Position numbers and translations under genes: made by a program | The notes under the pieces: model-generated | Told to the model about the DNA's origin: nothing | The model's input: only the letters and a program-made list of their open reading frames with translations | Databases searched by the model: none | Part shown: piece after piece, positions 16,443-24,109 of the stretch | Layout: each line of letters starts with the position of its first letter | How positions within the stretch are numbered: the first letter of the stretch is position 1 | From: UBA2231 sp964415175 | GTDB taxonomy: Bacteria > Elusimicrobiota > Elusimicrobia > Elusimicrobiales > UBA9959 | Direction of reading: 5' to 3' | Length of the DNA: 64,000 nucleotides | Assembly (NCBI GenBank): GCA_964415175.1 | Contig: CAYPYG010000007.1 | Span: 27,504 to 91,503 of the forward strand

Positions 16443-16970
16443 TCACTTCTTCTTCTTTTGCGGCGGCGGCGGGACCTTGCCCACCGAGACCAGCTCCAGT
16501 TCGCAGGTCTTGTCCTCGGCGGAATACTCCTCCAGGATATACCCGGTGCCGGGGGCGTAGTAACGCACGGCCTTGCCCGAATCGCCGCCCGAGAGCTGCG
16601 AGACCACCTTCATGCACTTTTCGAACTTGCCGGCCTTTATCGAGACCTTGTCGGAAAGCGAGACTATCTCGTTGGCGTCCGGATGCTCGTCCCACTTGAC
16701 GCCCTCTCTGGGCGGCAGGGGGAACTCGCGGCGGCCGCCGATTATGACGCCGTCGGCCGTGGTCAGCCACTTGGCGTCGCGGGTGATATTGTACTCGGTG
16801 ACGTGGGTGTCGCGCAGTTCGAAGGTCATGCGTGCCTGGGCGACGGTCTTGCCGGCTTTTTTGGCCACCTTGAGTATGTCTATGAAGACTTTGGCCACGC
16901 CTTCGAACTCGGTGCTCTTATAGCGGTACTCGTAGCGGACGTTCTCTTTGAGGGGGAAATAATCGGCCAT
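16443..16970 (-). CDS. conserved hypothetical cytoplasmic protein
   Basis: A 175-residue protein without a signal peptide. It starts MADYFPLKENVRYEYRY, and a mostly beta-strand pattern with repeated Lys/Val segments follows; it ends in a Pro-rich, Lys-rich tail (PPPPQKKKK). No family recognised with confidence; proteins starting with 'FPL..G..W.Y' are often small beta-barrel domains of unknown role. GGAGACC precedes the ATG, and a TATAAT-like AT-rich region (rc TAAAATTATA around 17010) lies upstream. It precedes asnS by 5 nt. Confidence 0.7.
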   Translation of the reverse strand: MADYFPLKENVRYEYRYKSTEFEGVAKVFIDILKVAKKAGKTVAQARMTFELRDTHVTEYNITRDAKWLTTADGVIIGGRREFPLPPREGVKWDEHPDANEIVSLSDKVSIKAGKFEKCMKVVSQLSGGDSGKAVRYYAPGTGYILEEYSAEDKTCELELVSVGKVPPPPQKKKK

Positions 16971-17060
16971 AAGGTCTCCTGTGCGCGGCTTTTTTTATCC
17001 GCGTATAATTTTACAAATTATGAGGGGAGAAATTACCTGAAAACCGCGGCGCGGCCCGCT

Positions 17061-17109
17061 TCACGTCCAAAAAAATAGCCCCTTTCGGGGCTAAATTTTT
17101 TGGACGTGA
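17061..17109 (-). terminator. Rho-independent terminator within a longer inverted repeat
   Basis: Read on the minus strand: AGCCCC-GAAA-GGGGCT followed by seven T, a strong terminator for the mltG/tRNA-Ala transcript. The arms extend outwards into A/T runs and then TCACGTCC against GGACGTGA, giving about 22 nt of near-perfect inverted repeat with one bulge. The outer right arm is the acceptor strand of the tRNA-like fragment described at 17101-17151. Confidence 0.85.
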
Positions 17110-17151
17110 CAGGGATCGAACCTGCGACCTCTTCCTTGCTCACTCGCGTCC
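17101..17151 (-). other. tRNA-like remnant (acceptor plus T arm, no anticodon arm)
   Basis: On the minus strand, GGACGCG can pair with CACGTCC (6 of 7 bp) as an acceptor stem; a complete T arm follows directly inside (stem GCAGG/CCTGT, loop TTCGATC). Only 19 nt separate the 5' acceptor strand from the T arm, so there is no D or anticodon arm. The 3' end reads A then AAA, not CCA. T-stem differences from the adjacent tRNA-Ala are compensatory, so it is not a simple copy of it. Best read as a decayed or deleted tRNA gene. Confidence 0.5.
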
Positions 17152-17186
17152 GGCGGCCTGCTGGCCGCCGGCGCCTCGTCCGAGGC
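17151..17186 (-). other. two small perfect hairpins between tRNA-Ala and the tRNA remnant
   Basis: CGGCGGCC/GGCCGCCG (17151-17158 with 17163-17170, loop 4) and GCCTC/GAGGC (17173-17177 with 17182-17186). They lie in the spacer of the tRNA-Ala transcript and may be processing structures or the rest of a decayed tRNA. Confidence 0.4.
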
Positions 17187-17196
17187 TCTTGAAATC

Positions 17197-17272
<76 letters not shown>

Positions 17273-17283
17273 GTAATCGGGTA

Positions 17284-18234
17284 CTACCAGTCTATACCGG
17301 CCTCTTTGGCCGCGGCCTCCACGCGCTTCTTGGCCTTGAGATGCTCTTTGAAACTGACATTGAACACGTGCTTGCCCTGCCTGTCGGCCACGAAATAGAG
17401 CGCGTCTATATTGGCCGGCTTGAGCACGGCTTCCACCGAGGCCTTGCCCGGGCTGCATATCGGTCCCGGCGGAAGGCCCCTGGCGTAATACGTATTGTAC
17501 GGCGAAGGGGTACGGAGGTCCTTGTAGGAGAGCCTCTTCTTCCAGTAGCCCAGCGCGTACTGCGTGGTCGGGTCGGCTTCCAGCGGCATCCTCCTCTTTA
17601 TGCGGTTCAGGTACACCGCGGCTATCAGGGGACGTTCGCTGGTCACCACCGCCTCGCGCTCCACGATGGAGGCGATGATCAGGACTTTCTTTTCGTCCAG
17701 ACCCGGCGGGAACCCTTCAGAGAACAAAGGCCTTATCTGCCTGTCGAATTCAGATTTTAGCAAATTTAGCACGTCCTGCGCAGGCTGCCCCTTCTTGAAA
17801 CTGTAGGTCGAAGGGAAAAGATAGCCCTCCAGTTCCCGGGCTTTGGCCAGTTTTACGAACTCTTCCCCGGAGGTGACGCCGTTGGCCTCCAGGCGCTCGG
17901 CGACCTGCTCCAGGCGCCAGCCTTCGGGGATCACTATCTTCACGTCGGAGATATAGGGCGTGTTGATCAGCCGCCAGAGCACCTCTTCCGACGAGGCGCC
18001 GCGGCGGAACGAGTATTCGCCCGGCATTATGCGCTTGTCGGTGCCGGTAAGGCGGACCAGGACCTTGAACCAGGTCGAACTGCGGATGGCGCCCGAGGAC
18101 TTGAGCTGTTCCGCTATCTGCGAGGCGCCGGAGCCCTCTTTGATGACCACCTCGACCTGGTCTCCCGGCCAGAAAAAGTAAAGGGCCAGGAGCAGCAGGA
18201 ACGCGGCCGCGGCGGTGAATATTCTCTTTGCCAT
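17284..18234 (-). CDS. mltG: endolytic murein transglycosylase MltG
   Basis: A 316-residue inner-membrane enzyme that cuts nascent glycan strands. One N-terminal TM segment (residues 5-22) is followed by a LysM-like subdomain and the YceG catalytic domain. The catalytic Glu is seen in ASIVERE (Glu192), and downstream LEADPTTQYALGYWK and SPYNTYYARGLPPGPICSPG are classic family segments. Length is normal. It sits 8 nt after thpR and just before tRNA-Ala. Confidence 0.96.
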   Translation of the reverse strand: MAKRIFTAAAAFLLLLALYFFWPGDQVEVVIKEGSGASQIAEQLKSSGAIRSSTWFKVLVRLTGTDKRIMPGEYSFRRGASSEEVLWRLINTPYISDVKIVIPEGWRLEQVAERLEANGVTSGEEFVKLAKARELEGYLFPSTYSFKKGQPAQDVLNLLKSEFDRQIRPLFSEGFPPGLDEKKVLIIASIVEREAVVTSERPLIAAVYLNRIKRRMPLEADPTTQYALGYWKKRLSYKDLRTPSPYNTYYARGLPPGPICSPGKASVEAVLKPANIDALYFVADRQGKHVFNVSFKEHLKAKKRVEAAAKEAGIDW

Positions 18235-18242
18235 GTCGTTCT

Positions 18243-18797
18243 TCAGAGCTCCGCTCTTTTAAGTTCCGAGTACCTGGGACCGGCGGACGAAAGCTCGCTC
18301 GAAAAAAGGACCGCCCCGGTCACCGGAAAACTCTTCCCGCGCCACAGGGCTTCGGCGGCCTCCGCGGCCCTCCGGGCGGCCTCGGGAGGGACCGGTCCCC
18401 TGAGGCGGGCCAGCGTTAGATGCGGGACGAAAGGCCGGTCCTCGAGGACGAACCCTTCGCGGCGCAGCGCGGCCGAAAATCCCGCGGAGAGCTCCGCCAG
18501 GCGCCCGCCGCCGGCGCCGAATCCCATCCAGAATATCCTCGGCCTGTCCGTGGAGGGGAAAAAACCCGCCTCGCCCGGGACCGCCGCGAAAGGCCCGGAG
18601 CCGGAAAGCGTTCCCAGGCATCGCCCGGCCGCCTCCGCCCGCTCGGGCGGCACCTCGCCCAGGAAAGCCAGGGTCAGGTGCATCGCGTCCGGGTCCACGG
18701 GGCGGGCCGCCGCCCCGAGTTCCGCGCGCGCCGACCGCGCCAGCGCTTCCGGCAGGCCGCGGGGCAGGGCCATCGCCGCGGCCGCGAAAAGCCTCAT
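18243..18797 (-). CDS. thpR: RNA 2',3'-cyclic phosphodiesterase (2H superfamily)
   Basis: A 184-residue 2H phosphoesterase, also known as 2'-5' RNA ligase family. Both catalytic HxT motifs are visible: HLTLAFLG (near residue 40) and HLTLARLR (near residue 126). Length and spacing are normal. It hydrolyses 2',3'-cyclic phosphate ends of RNA in characterised members. It follows the FecR-domain gene by 4 nt and precedes mltG by 8 nt, in a long minus-strand run. Confidence 0.92.
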   Translation of the reverse strand: MRLFAAAAMALPRGLPEALARSARAELGAAARPVDPDAMHLTLAFLGEVPPERAEAAGRCLGTLSGSGPFAAVPGEAGFFPSTDRPRIFWMGFGAGGGRLAELSAGFSAALRREGFVLEDRPFVPHLTLARLRGPVPPEAARRAAEAAEALWRGKSFPVTGAVLFSSELSSAGPRYSELKRAEL

Positions 18798-18801
18798 CGG
18801 C

Positions 18802-19668
18802 TCAGGGGCCCTTCCGCGCGGGCTTCCGCCGCAGCCTGGACGGGCGCTTCTTTTTCTTAGGCGGCCCCTCCAGCTCCGTCCGCTTGATCTCCCCGCGCAG
18901 CGCGGCGCGCCGTACGGCGTCGCGCCGCTCCATGGAAAGAGGCTTCCAGCTCTTGCGCAGGGCGCGCACGCGCTCCCTGTTCTTCGCCATCTGGCCGCGG
19001 TGCTTCAGCATGCGCGCGAGGCGCACGGCCTTGTGTCGCTTTATCTGGGCCGAGGCGAATATCTCGGTGTCCGGCTCGAGGATATACTCGCCCAGTTCCT
19101 TGCCGTCCTTGTCCAGCGGCATGAAAGAGACGCTGCCCTCCTCGAAAACGGCCGCGGCGGTCTCGTTGTTGAAACGGGAGTGCTCCACCGCGAACTCGGT
19201 GCCCCTCACGGCGCAGACCGCCGACGGGGTGCGCACCGAGAACTTGCGCTTCTTCATCGCGAACTTCTCGAGTTTGGCGATGATGGTGCCCAGGAGCAGC
19301 TTCAGCTCGGAATCCTCTTTCTCCAGGGTCCCGACCTCGAGTTCGGTGTTGCGGGAGACCGCTATCACCCCCTGGTTCTCCAGGTAAACCTCGGCGGAAC
19401 CGGAGGACCCGGTCTTTATCGAGTCGTCGGGGTCCAGCGGGACCTCGGCCGCGCCCACGGAGGTCCACTCGGCCGCCTCCGAGGACTTGAGGAGTACCTC
19501 TCCGGATATCTTTTTCAGGCGGGCGTCCCACTGCGGCGGCTGGCCGGCGGACGCGCCTCCCGACTTCATCATCTCGTCGAGCATCTTCCGGTACTCCTCC
19601 GCGTCCTGCGCCCCGCACGGGGCCGCGGCGGCGATGAAAGCGATGAGACAGACCTGGACCAGACGCAT
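18802..19668 (-). CDS. exported FecR-domain protein with basic C-terminal tail
   Basis: A 288-residue protein: signal peptide (residues 1-20), a helical stretch, then a FecR domain (about residues 50-180) with the hallmark segments DDSIKTGSSGSAEVYL, LLLGTIIAKL and FSVRTPSAVCAVRGTEF. The last 80 residues are extremely Arg/Lys-rich, ending in tandem basic clusters (KKKKRPSRLRRKPARK), which could bind nucleic acid or anionic polymer. Unlike classical FecR it has no neighbouring ECF sigma factor or TonB receptor here. A GGGGG Shine-Dalgarno precedes the start. Role unknown; probably periplasmic. Confidence 0.85.
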   Translation of the reverse strand: MRLVQVCLIAFIAAAAPCGAQDAEEYRKMLDEMMKSGGASAGQPPQWDARLKKISGEVLLKSSEAAEWTSVGAAEVPLDPDDSIKTGSSGSAEVYLENQGVIAVSRNTELEVGTLEKEDSELKLLLGTIIAKLEKFAMKKRKFSVRTPSAVCAVRGTEFAVEHSRFNNETAAAVFEEGSVSFMPLDKDGKELGEYILEPDTEIFASAQIKRHKAVRLARMLKHRGQMAKNRERVRALRKSWKPLSMERRDAVRRAALRGEIKRTELEGPPKKKKRPSRLRRKPARKGP

Positions 19669-19678
19669 TATGCCCCCT

Positions 19679-20851
19679 TCAGACGACGAGTTTCCTGAAT
19701 TGGCGCCTGCCCACCTGCAGCACGCATTCCCTGGGGTCGAAAACGATGTCGTCCTTAACGGTCTCGCCGTCGAGGCGGACCGCGCCCTGGGCCAGCATGC
19801 GCCGGGCTTCGTTGGTCCCCTTGCAGAGCCCGGAGGCGACGAGCAGGTAGGAGAGGCGCCCGGCCTTTTCCACTTTGTGGGTCTCCATTTCCGACGGCAT
19901 TTCTTTTTTGGAGAAGACCGTCTCGAAATGCTGGCGCGCGAGGCTGGCCTCGTCCTCGCTGTGGAACCTGGAGACGATGAGCCCGGCCAGGCGCTTCTTG
20001 GCCTCCATCGGATGCTGCGCGCGGACCTCCGCCACGCTCTCTTCGGTAAGGAGGCCGTAATAGTCGTACATCAGCTCGTCCGGCACCGACATCATCTTGC
20101 CGAACATGTCGTTGGGATGGTCGTTGAAAGCGACGTAGTTGCCGTAGGACTTGGACATCTTCTTCTCGCCGTCGGTGCCGACCAGGAGCGGCACGGTCAT
20201 GACGACCTGCGGCTCCTGGCCGCAGTTTTTCTGCAGGTCGCGGCCCATCAGGAGGTTGAAGATCTGGTCCTGGCCGCCGATCTCGATGTCGGCCTTCACG
20301 GCCACGGAATCGTAGCCCTGGAACACGGGGTAGAGGAGTTCCAGCAGGCTGACCGGGCTGCCGGCCTTCATCCGGGACTTGAAATCCTCGCGCTCCAGCA
20401 GGCGGGAGACCGTCACGCTCTTGGCCGTGGTTATCAGCTCGGCCACGCCGTCGGCGGGCGCCGCGGTGAAAGGCTTAAGCCACTCGCTGTTGAAGCGGAC
20501 CTCGGTCCTGGCCCTGTCGAGGACCTTGAAGGCCTGCGTCGTATAGGTCTCGGCGTTCTTTTTGACCGTATCGTGGTCTATGACGGGGCGGGTGGCGTCG
20601 CGGCCGGAGGGATCTCCGACCTGGGCGGTGAAATCGCCGATGATGAGGACGGCCGTGTGCCCCAGGTCCTGGAAACGGCGCAGGAGGCCCAGCACCACGC
20701 TGTGGCCCAGGTGCAGGTCGCGGCTGGTGGGGTCCACGCCGAGTTTGACCCTCAGTTTTTTTCCCGAGGAGATCTTCCTGATCAGTTCCTCGTCGCTGAC
20801 GAGGTCCACGACGCCGCGCTTCAGGACCTGTAGTATGGTGTTGGTGTTCAT
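19679..20851 (-). CDS. tyrS: tyrosine--tRNA ligase
   Basis: A 390-residue class I synthetase. The nucleotide-binding HIGH motif appears as HLGHS, the KMSKS motif as KKMSKS, and a C-terminal S4 RNA-binding domain closes the protein (LAQGAVRLDGETVKDD). The QVGDPSGRD stretch is typical of the TyrRS type with longer catalytic domain. The start MNTNTILQ was chosen from the family N-terminus and a GGCGGAAC region upstream; a longer frame upstream is antisense-free read-through of priA sequence. It has its own promoter in the 65-nt gap after priA. Confidence 0.96.
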   Translation of the reverse strand: MNTNTILQVLKRGVVDLVSDEELIRKISSGKKLRVKLGVDPTSRDLHLGHSVVLGLLRRFQDLGHTAVLIIGDFTAQVGDPSGRDATRPVIDHDTVKKNAETYTTQAFKVLDRARTEVRFNSEWLKPFTAAPADGVAELITTAKSVTVSRLLEREDFKSRMKAGSPVSLLELLYPVFQGYDSVAVKADIEIGGQDQIFNLLMGRDLQKNCGQEPQVVMTVPLLVGTDGEKKMSKSYGNYVAFNDHPNDMFGKMMSVPDELMYDYYGLLTEESVAEVRAQHPMEAKKRLAGLIVSRFHSEDEASLARQHFETVFSKKEMPSEMETHKVEKAGRLSYLLVASGLCKGTNEARRMLAQGAVRLDGETVKDDIVFDPRECVLQVGRRQFRKLVV

Positions 20852-20873
20852 AGTTCCGCCTTCGGGAACGGTA

Positions 20874-20902
20874 ATTCTATTAATTTTAGCCAGGCTGTTA
20901 AA
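20874..20902 (-). promoter_or_regulatory. tyrS promoter
   Basis: On the minus strand a TTTAAC -35 (20897-20902) and TAGAAT -10 (20874-20879) are separated by 17 nt, lying between priA and tyrS. The expected leader has a small hairpin, GTTCC/GGAAC, just before the start codon. Confidence 0.6.
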
Positions 20903-20916
20903 GCGGAAAAACGGGC

Positions 20917-22884
20917 TCAGCGGAAAGTGTAGGGATCGGCCTCCAGCTCCGCTTCCACGCCCGCCGGCAGGCGCAGGGCCCTGATCCTGTCCCCGGCGGG
21001 ACCGGGCAAGGCGTCCGGCGGCATCTTCACGACGAAATAAGCCGAGAGTCTCTTCCTGCCCGCGGCCGGCGGGCGCTCGACGGGGCCGAGCGCCTGCGAG
21101 CCGGGCCCGCAGGCCTCCTCCAGCCGCGCGTCCATGTCGGCGAGGGCGGCGTCGAGCGCGCGGCGGTCGAAAGAGGAGAAATTGACGCGCAACAGGTAGA
21201 CGAAGGGGGGATAGGCGAAAGTGCGGCGCGAGACCTCCTCGTCGGCGGCGAAGGCCGCCGGGTCCCACTGGCGCGCTCGCTCGAAGGCGTGGTGACCGGG
21301 CTGGCGCGTCTGTATGACCAGCCGGCGCGGCCCCGCCGGGTCCAGGCAGTCGGCCGCGGACACGAACATGCGGAACACCTCTTCCGACGAGCGGAAATCC
21401 CCGGGCGAGAGGTCGTAATCCGCGTCGGCGAAGCCCGCCAGCGCCAGCGCCGGGAAATCGTGGCCGCGCAGCGCCAGGCGGGTGCTGACCAGTATGGCGG
21501 GGCCGGGACGGGCGAATTCCTCCAGCGCGTCCATGGTCCTGTTGAGCGACGAGCGCACCAGGTCGCCGTCGAAGACGTGCACCGGCACCGAAGGCAGTTC
21601 CCTGCGGGCGGCGGCGGCCAGTTTCTGCGTGCCGACGCCCTTGTCCCGGAAGAGGCGTCCGCCGCAGGCGGGGCATACCCCGTCGAAAGGCTCCTTGAGG
21701 CCGCAGCCCTTGCAGAGGAAGCGAAGCCCCTCGCCGCCGGGCCCGGGGACCGTCGCCATCGGGATCTCGCAGCGGCGGCAGCGCTTGGTCCAGCCGCACC
21801 TGGCGCAGATCTCGCGCAGCGAGACGCCGCGTCGGTTGACCACCAGGAGGGCCTTGCCGCCGGCCGCCACGGCCCCGCGCAGGCCGGCCAGCATGGGCTC
21901 GGAGATGACGCCGGGCGTGGCGTTGAGGTCCACCAGCTCCACGCGGGGCGGCGGAGGGTCGGAAAGAAGGGCCGGGCGCTCCAGGAGGCGGAGGGCGCCG
22001 GCGGAAGCCCGGGCCCGGCTCTCTACGGAAGGCATGAGGCCGGCGAGAACGGCGCGCGCGCCGCGCAGCTCCGCCAGTTTCAGCAGGACCTCGCGCGCGT
22101 GGAAGCGCGGCTCCTGTTCCTCCTGTTTGTAGAGGCCGTCCTCCTCGGAATCCATAAGGGCGAAGGAAAGTTCCCTGAAGGGAAGGAACAAGGCCGAGCG
22201 CGTGCCGGCGACGATCCGGAGGGAACCCGAAAAAGCCCCGGTCCAGACCTCGCGCCGCTGTTTCGGCGTCAGCCGGCTGTGCCAGAGCGCGATGGAATCG
22301 GGCGGAAGCAGACCGCGCAGTTTCTTTATCAGCGAAGCCGCCAGCGCCAGGTCGGGAAGCAGCAGCAGGGCCTGTCCCCCGGCCGAGGCGCGCGCCAGCA
22401 CGTGCGCGTAGAAAGACGGCCTCTCCCTCGAGGACAGGCCGGAGAGGAGCGCCGGACCGGGAGGGACGGAAGGGTCCAGGAGCGAATCCGCCAGCGCGTC
22501 CAGTCCTTCCGGCGGCGGAGGCGGCAGCGGAGGCGCCGGCGGCGCGGCCGGAGACGGGAGCGGGAAATCCTTGCCGGGCACGGTGAACAGACCGAGGGCC
22601 GCTCCCAGCGGGGCGTCCCAGCGGGCGGCCATCCAGCGGCAGAAGGACATCAGGGCGGGGTCCAGCAGGGGAAAAGGGTCCAGGGCCGTCTCGACGGTCT
22701 TGAGGCGCGCGAACCCCGAGAGATCGGCGTCCTTCTCCTCCAGGCGGCCGACGACCACGCCCACCCGCCTGCCGGCGCCGAAAGGGGCGAGCACGCGGGT
22801 TCCCGGCTCTATGGCCGGGCCGGAAGGTTCCGCGTAGTAGAAAGTACGGCGGAGGGGTACCGGGAAGGCGACGTCGAGTATCAT
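20917..22884 (-). CDS. priA: primosomal protein N' with degenerate helicase motifs
   Basis: A 655-residue PriA homolog. The N-terminal DNA-binding domain (residues 1-105) is followed by a Pro-rich linker and a superfamily 2 helicase fold. The Zn-binding Cys pairs are intact (CARC, CRRC, CKGC and CPAC, about residues 365-410). The ATPase motifs are not: the Walker A position (about 148-157) reads SGLSSRERPS instead of GVTGSGKTE, the DEEH box reads DSEED (245-249), motif III SATP is GLMP, and the motif VI VAGRAGR is SAADCLD. Likely a DNA-binding replication-restart factor that cannot hydrolyse ATP. 28 nt after the UDG gene. Confidence 0.9.
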   Translation of the reverse strand: MILDVAFPVPLRRTFYYAEPSGPAIEPGTRVLAPFGAGRRVGVVVGRLEEKDADLSGFARLKTVETALDPFPLLDPALMSFCRWMAARWDAPLGAALGLFTVPGKDFPLPSPAAPPAPPLPPPPPEGLDALADSLLDPSVPPGPALLSGLSSRERPSFYAHVLARASAGGQALLLLPDLALAASLIKKLRGLLPPDSIALWHSRLTPKQRREVWTGAFSGSLRIVAGTRSALFLPFRELSFALMDSEEDGLYKQEEQEPRFHAREVLLKLAELRGARAVLAGLMPSVESRARASAGALRLLERPALLSDPPPPRVELVDLNATPGVISEPMLAGLRGAVAAGGKALLVVNRRGVSLREICARCGWTKRCRRCEIPMATVPGPGGEGLRFLCKGCGLKEPFDGVCPACGGRLFRDKGVGTQKLAAAARRELPSVPVHVFDGDLVRSSLNRTMDALEEFARPGPAILVSTRLALRGHDFPALALAGFADADYDLSPGDFRSSEEVFRMFVSAADCLDPAGPRRLVIQTRQPGHHAFERARQWDPAAFAADEEVSRRTFAYPPFVYLLRVNFSSFDRRALDAALADMDARLEEACGPGSQALGPVERPPAAGRKRLSAYFVVKMPPDALPGPAGDRIRALRLPAGVEAELEADPYTFR

Positions 22885-22912
22885 GGGCGGCCCGCCGTGG
22901 AGGTCCCGCCGC

Positions 22913-23809
22913 TCAGGAGGCTTTGCCTTCGAGGAAAGCCTTGAGCATCTTCATGTCGTTCCAGGTATCCAGCTTGAGTTTCGGGTTCCTGAGGAGGGCG
23001 GCGGGATGATAGGTCGGCAGGAGCCGTATGTCGGCGTCGCCGCCGAAAAGGGTCCTGGGATAGACGTACCATTTGCCGCGCACTTTGGAGATCCCTTCCT
23101 CGATGCCGAGCAGGACCTTGGTGGCGACAGAGCCGAGGGTAACTATGCAGCGCGGCTTTATCAGGGCTATCTGCCGCTCGAGGTAGGGCCGGCAGACGGC
23201 TATCTCCTCGGGCGACGGCGGCCTGTCGTTGCCGCGCGACTCCGGGTTGTCCGGGTTGACCATCGGATGGCACTTGACGATGTTGGCGATGTAGACTTCG
23301 GAGCGCTTCAGGGCGAGGACGGTGTCGAGTATCTTGTCGAGCAACTGGCCGGAGCGGCCGACGAAAGGCTCGCCCTGGTGGTCCTCCTGGAAGCCGGGAC
23401 CCTCGCCCACGAACATGACTTCCGCCGAGGGGGAGCCCACGCCGAAAACGGCGTTGATACGATGGCTGCCCAGCGGACAGCGGCGGCAGCTCTTCACCAG
23501 GCTCTCCAGCCCGGCCAGGCCCGCGGCGGGACCGTCGTCCTGCGGGGCCGGGCCGGGGACCGGGGCGGAGGAAGAGCGGCCGGGCGCGGGGCGGAACGGG
23601 GCGGCGGGAGGAACGGCGGCGCGCGGCGCCCGGACGACCGGCGCCGGAACGGCCGCCGGGCGGGCGGGACCGCCGGGCAGTTCGTGCGGCGAGATATGCA
23701 GGTCCTCGTCGAGCCGCCTGATATGGGCGGCGAGGTCCCGGATCAGGGCGGCTTTGTCCGCGGTCGGTGCCGGACGCTCTGCGTCCGGCCGGGCCAGGGC
23801 GCGCTTCAT
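22913..23809 (-). CDS. uracil-DNA glycosylase, family 4 (Fe-S)
   Basis: A 298-residue uracil-DNA glycosylase of the Fe-S type. Residues about 95-298 form the enzyme: CRRC and, later, VKCHP and VCRPYL supply the four cluster cysteines; GEGPGFQEDHQGEPFVGRSG is the active-site loop and TYHPAALLRNP the uracil-binding His motif. The first ~90 residues are an unusual Pro/Ala-rich linker that follows a helical N-terminus; typical family members are about 100 residues shorter. It starts 6 nt after the rpoZ stop codon and is followed by priA: a replication/repair pair. Confidence 0.93.
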   Translation of the reverse strand: MKRALARPDAERPAPTADKAALIRDLAAHIRRLDEDLHISPHELPGGPARPAAVPAPVVRAPRAAVPPAAPFRPAPGRSSSAPVPGPAPQDDGPAAGLAGLESLVKSCRRCPLGSHRINAVFGVGSPSAEVMFVGEGPGFQEDHQGEPFVGRSGQLLDKILDTVLALKRSEVYIANIVKCHPMVNPDNPESRGNDRPPSPEEIAVCRPYLERQIALIKPRCIVTLGSVATKVLLGIEEGISKVRGKWYVYPRTLFGGDADIRLLPTYHPAALLRNPKLKLDTWNDMKMLKAFLEGKAS

Positions 23810-23815
23810 CGGGGA

Positions 23816-24109
23816 CTATTCCGCCGCGGGGGCGGTGCGGGGGCGCCTGGGGGCGGCTTCGCGCGCGGCGGCCTCGGCGGCCAGCTTGGCGGCGGCCTCT
23901 TCGACCTGCTCGCGGGCGACGCGGCCGTCGACGATGTCGAGCAGGGCCTTATCGATGAGCTGGGCCATAGGGAGGGAGCGGTTCTCTTCCTGGCGCTTTA
24001 CGACGCGCGCCCATTTCATGGCCACCACCAGGTCCTTGTACTTGGAAGCCCCGTAATCGCAGATCTTCTTCTCCAGGAGCTCGGTCTCGGCGTTCTTTTC
24101 AGCGGTCAT
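23816..24109 (-). CDS. rpoZ: RNA polymerase omega subunit
   Basis: A 97-residue small protein. The central stretch, YKDLVVAMKWARVVKRQEEN, followed by ALLDIVDGRV, fits the omega fold (helix containing the conserved K-x2-A-R), and the position directly after gmk is the typical rpoZ location. The ATG overlaps the gmk stop (ATGA). The C-terminus is Ala/Glu-rich and likely helical then disordered. Sequence similarity to well-known omega is modest; context raises confidence. Confidence 0.8.
   Translation of the reverse strand: MTAEKNAETELLEKKICDYGASKYKDLVVAMKWARVVKRQEENRSLPMAQLIDKALLDIVDGRVAREQVEEAAAKLAAEAAAREAAPRRPRTAPAAE

Noticed and set aside
17151..17186. Second intact tRNA gene
   Set aside because: No D or anticodon arm can be formed and CCA is absent.
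21289..22944. Plus-strand frame over priA
   Set aside because: Arg/Gly/Gln-rich shadow; the priA frame contains conserved zinc-binding Cys pairs.
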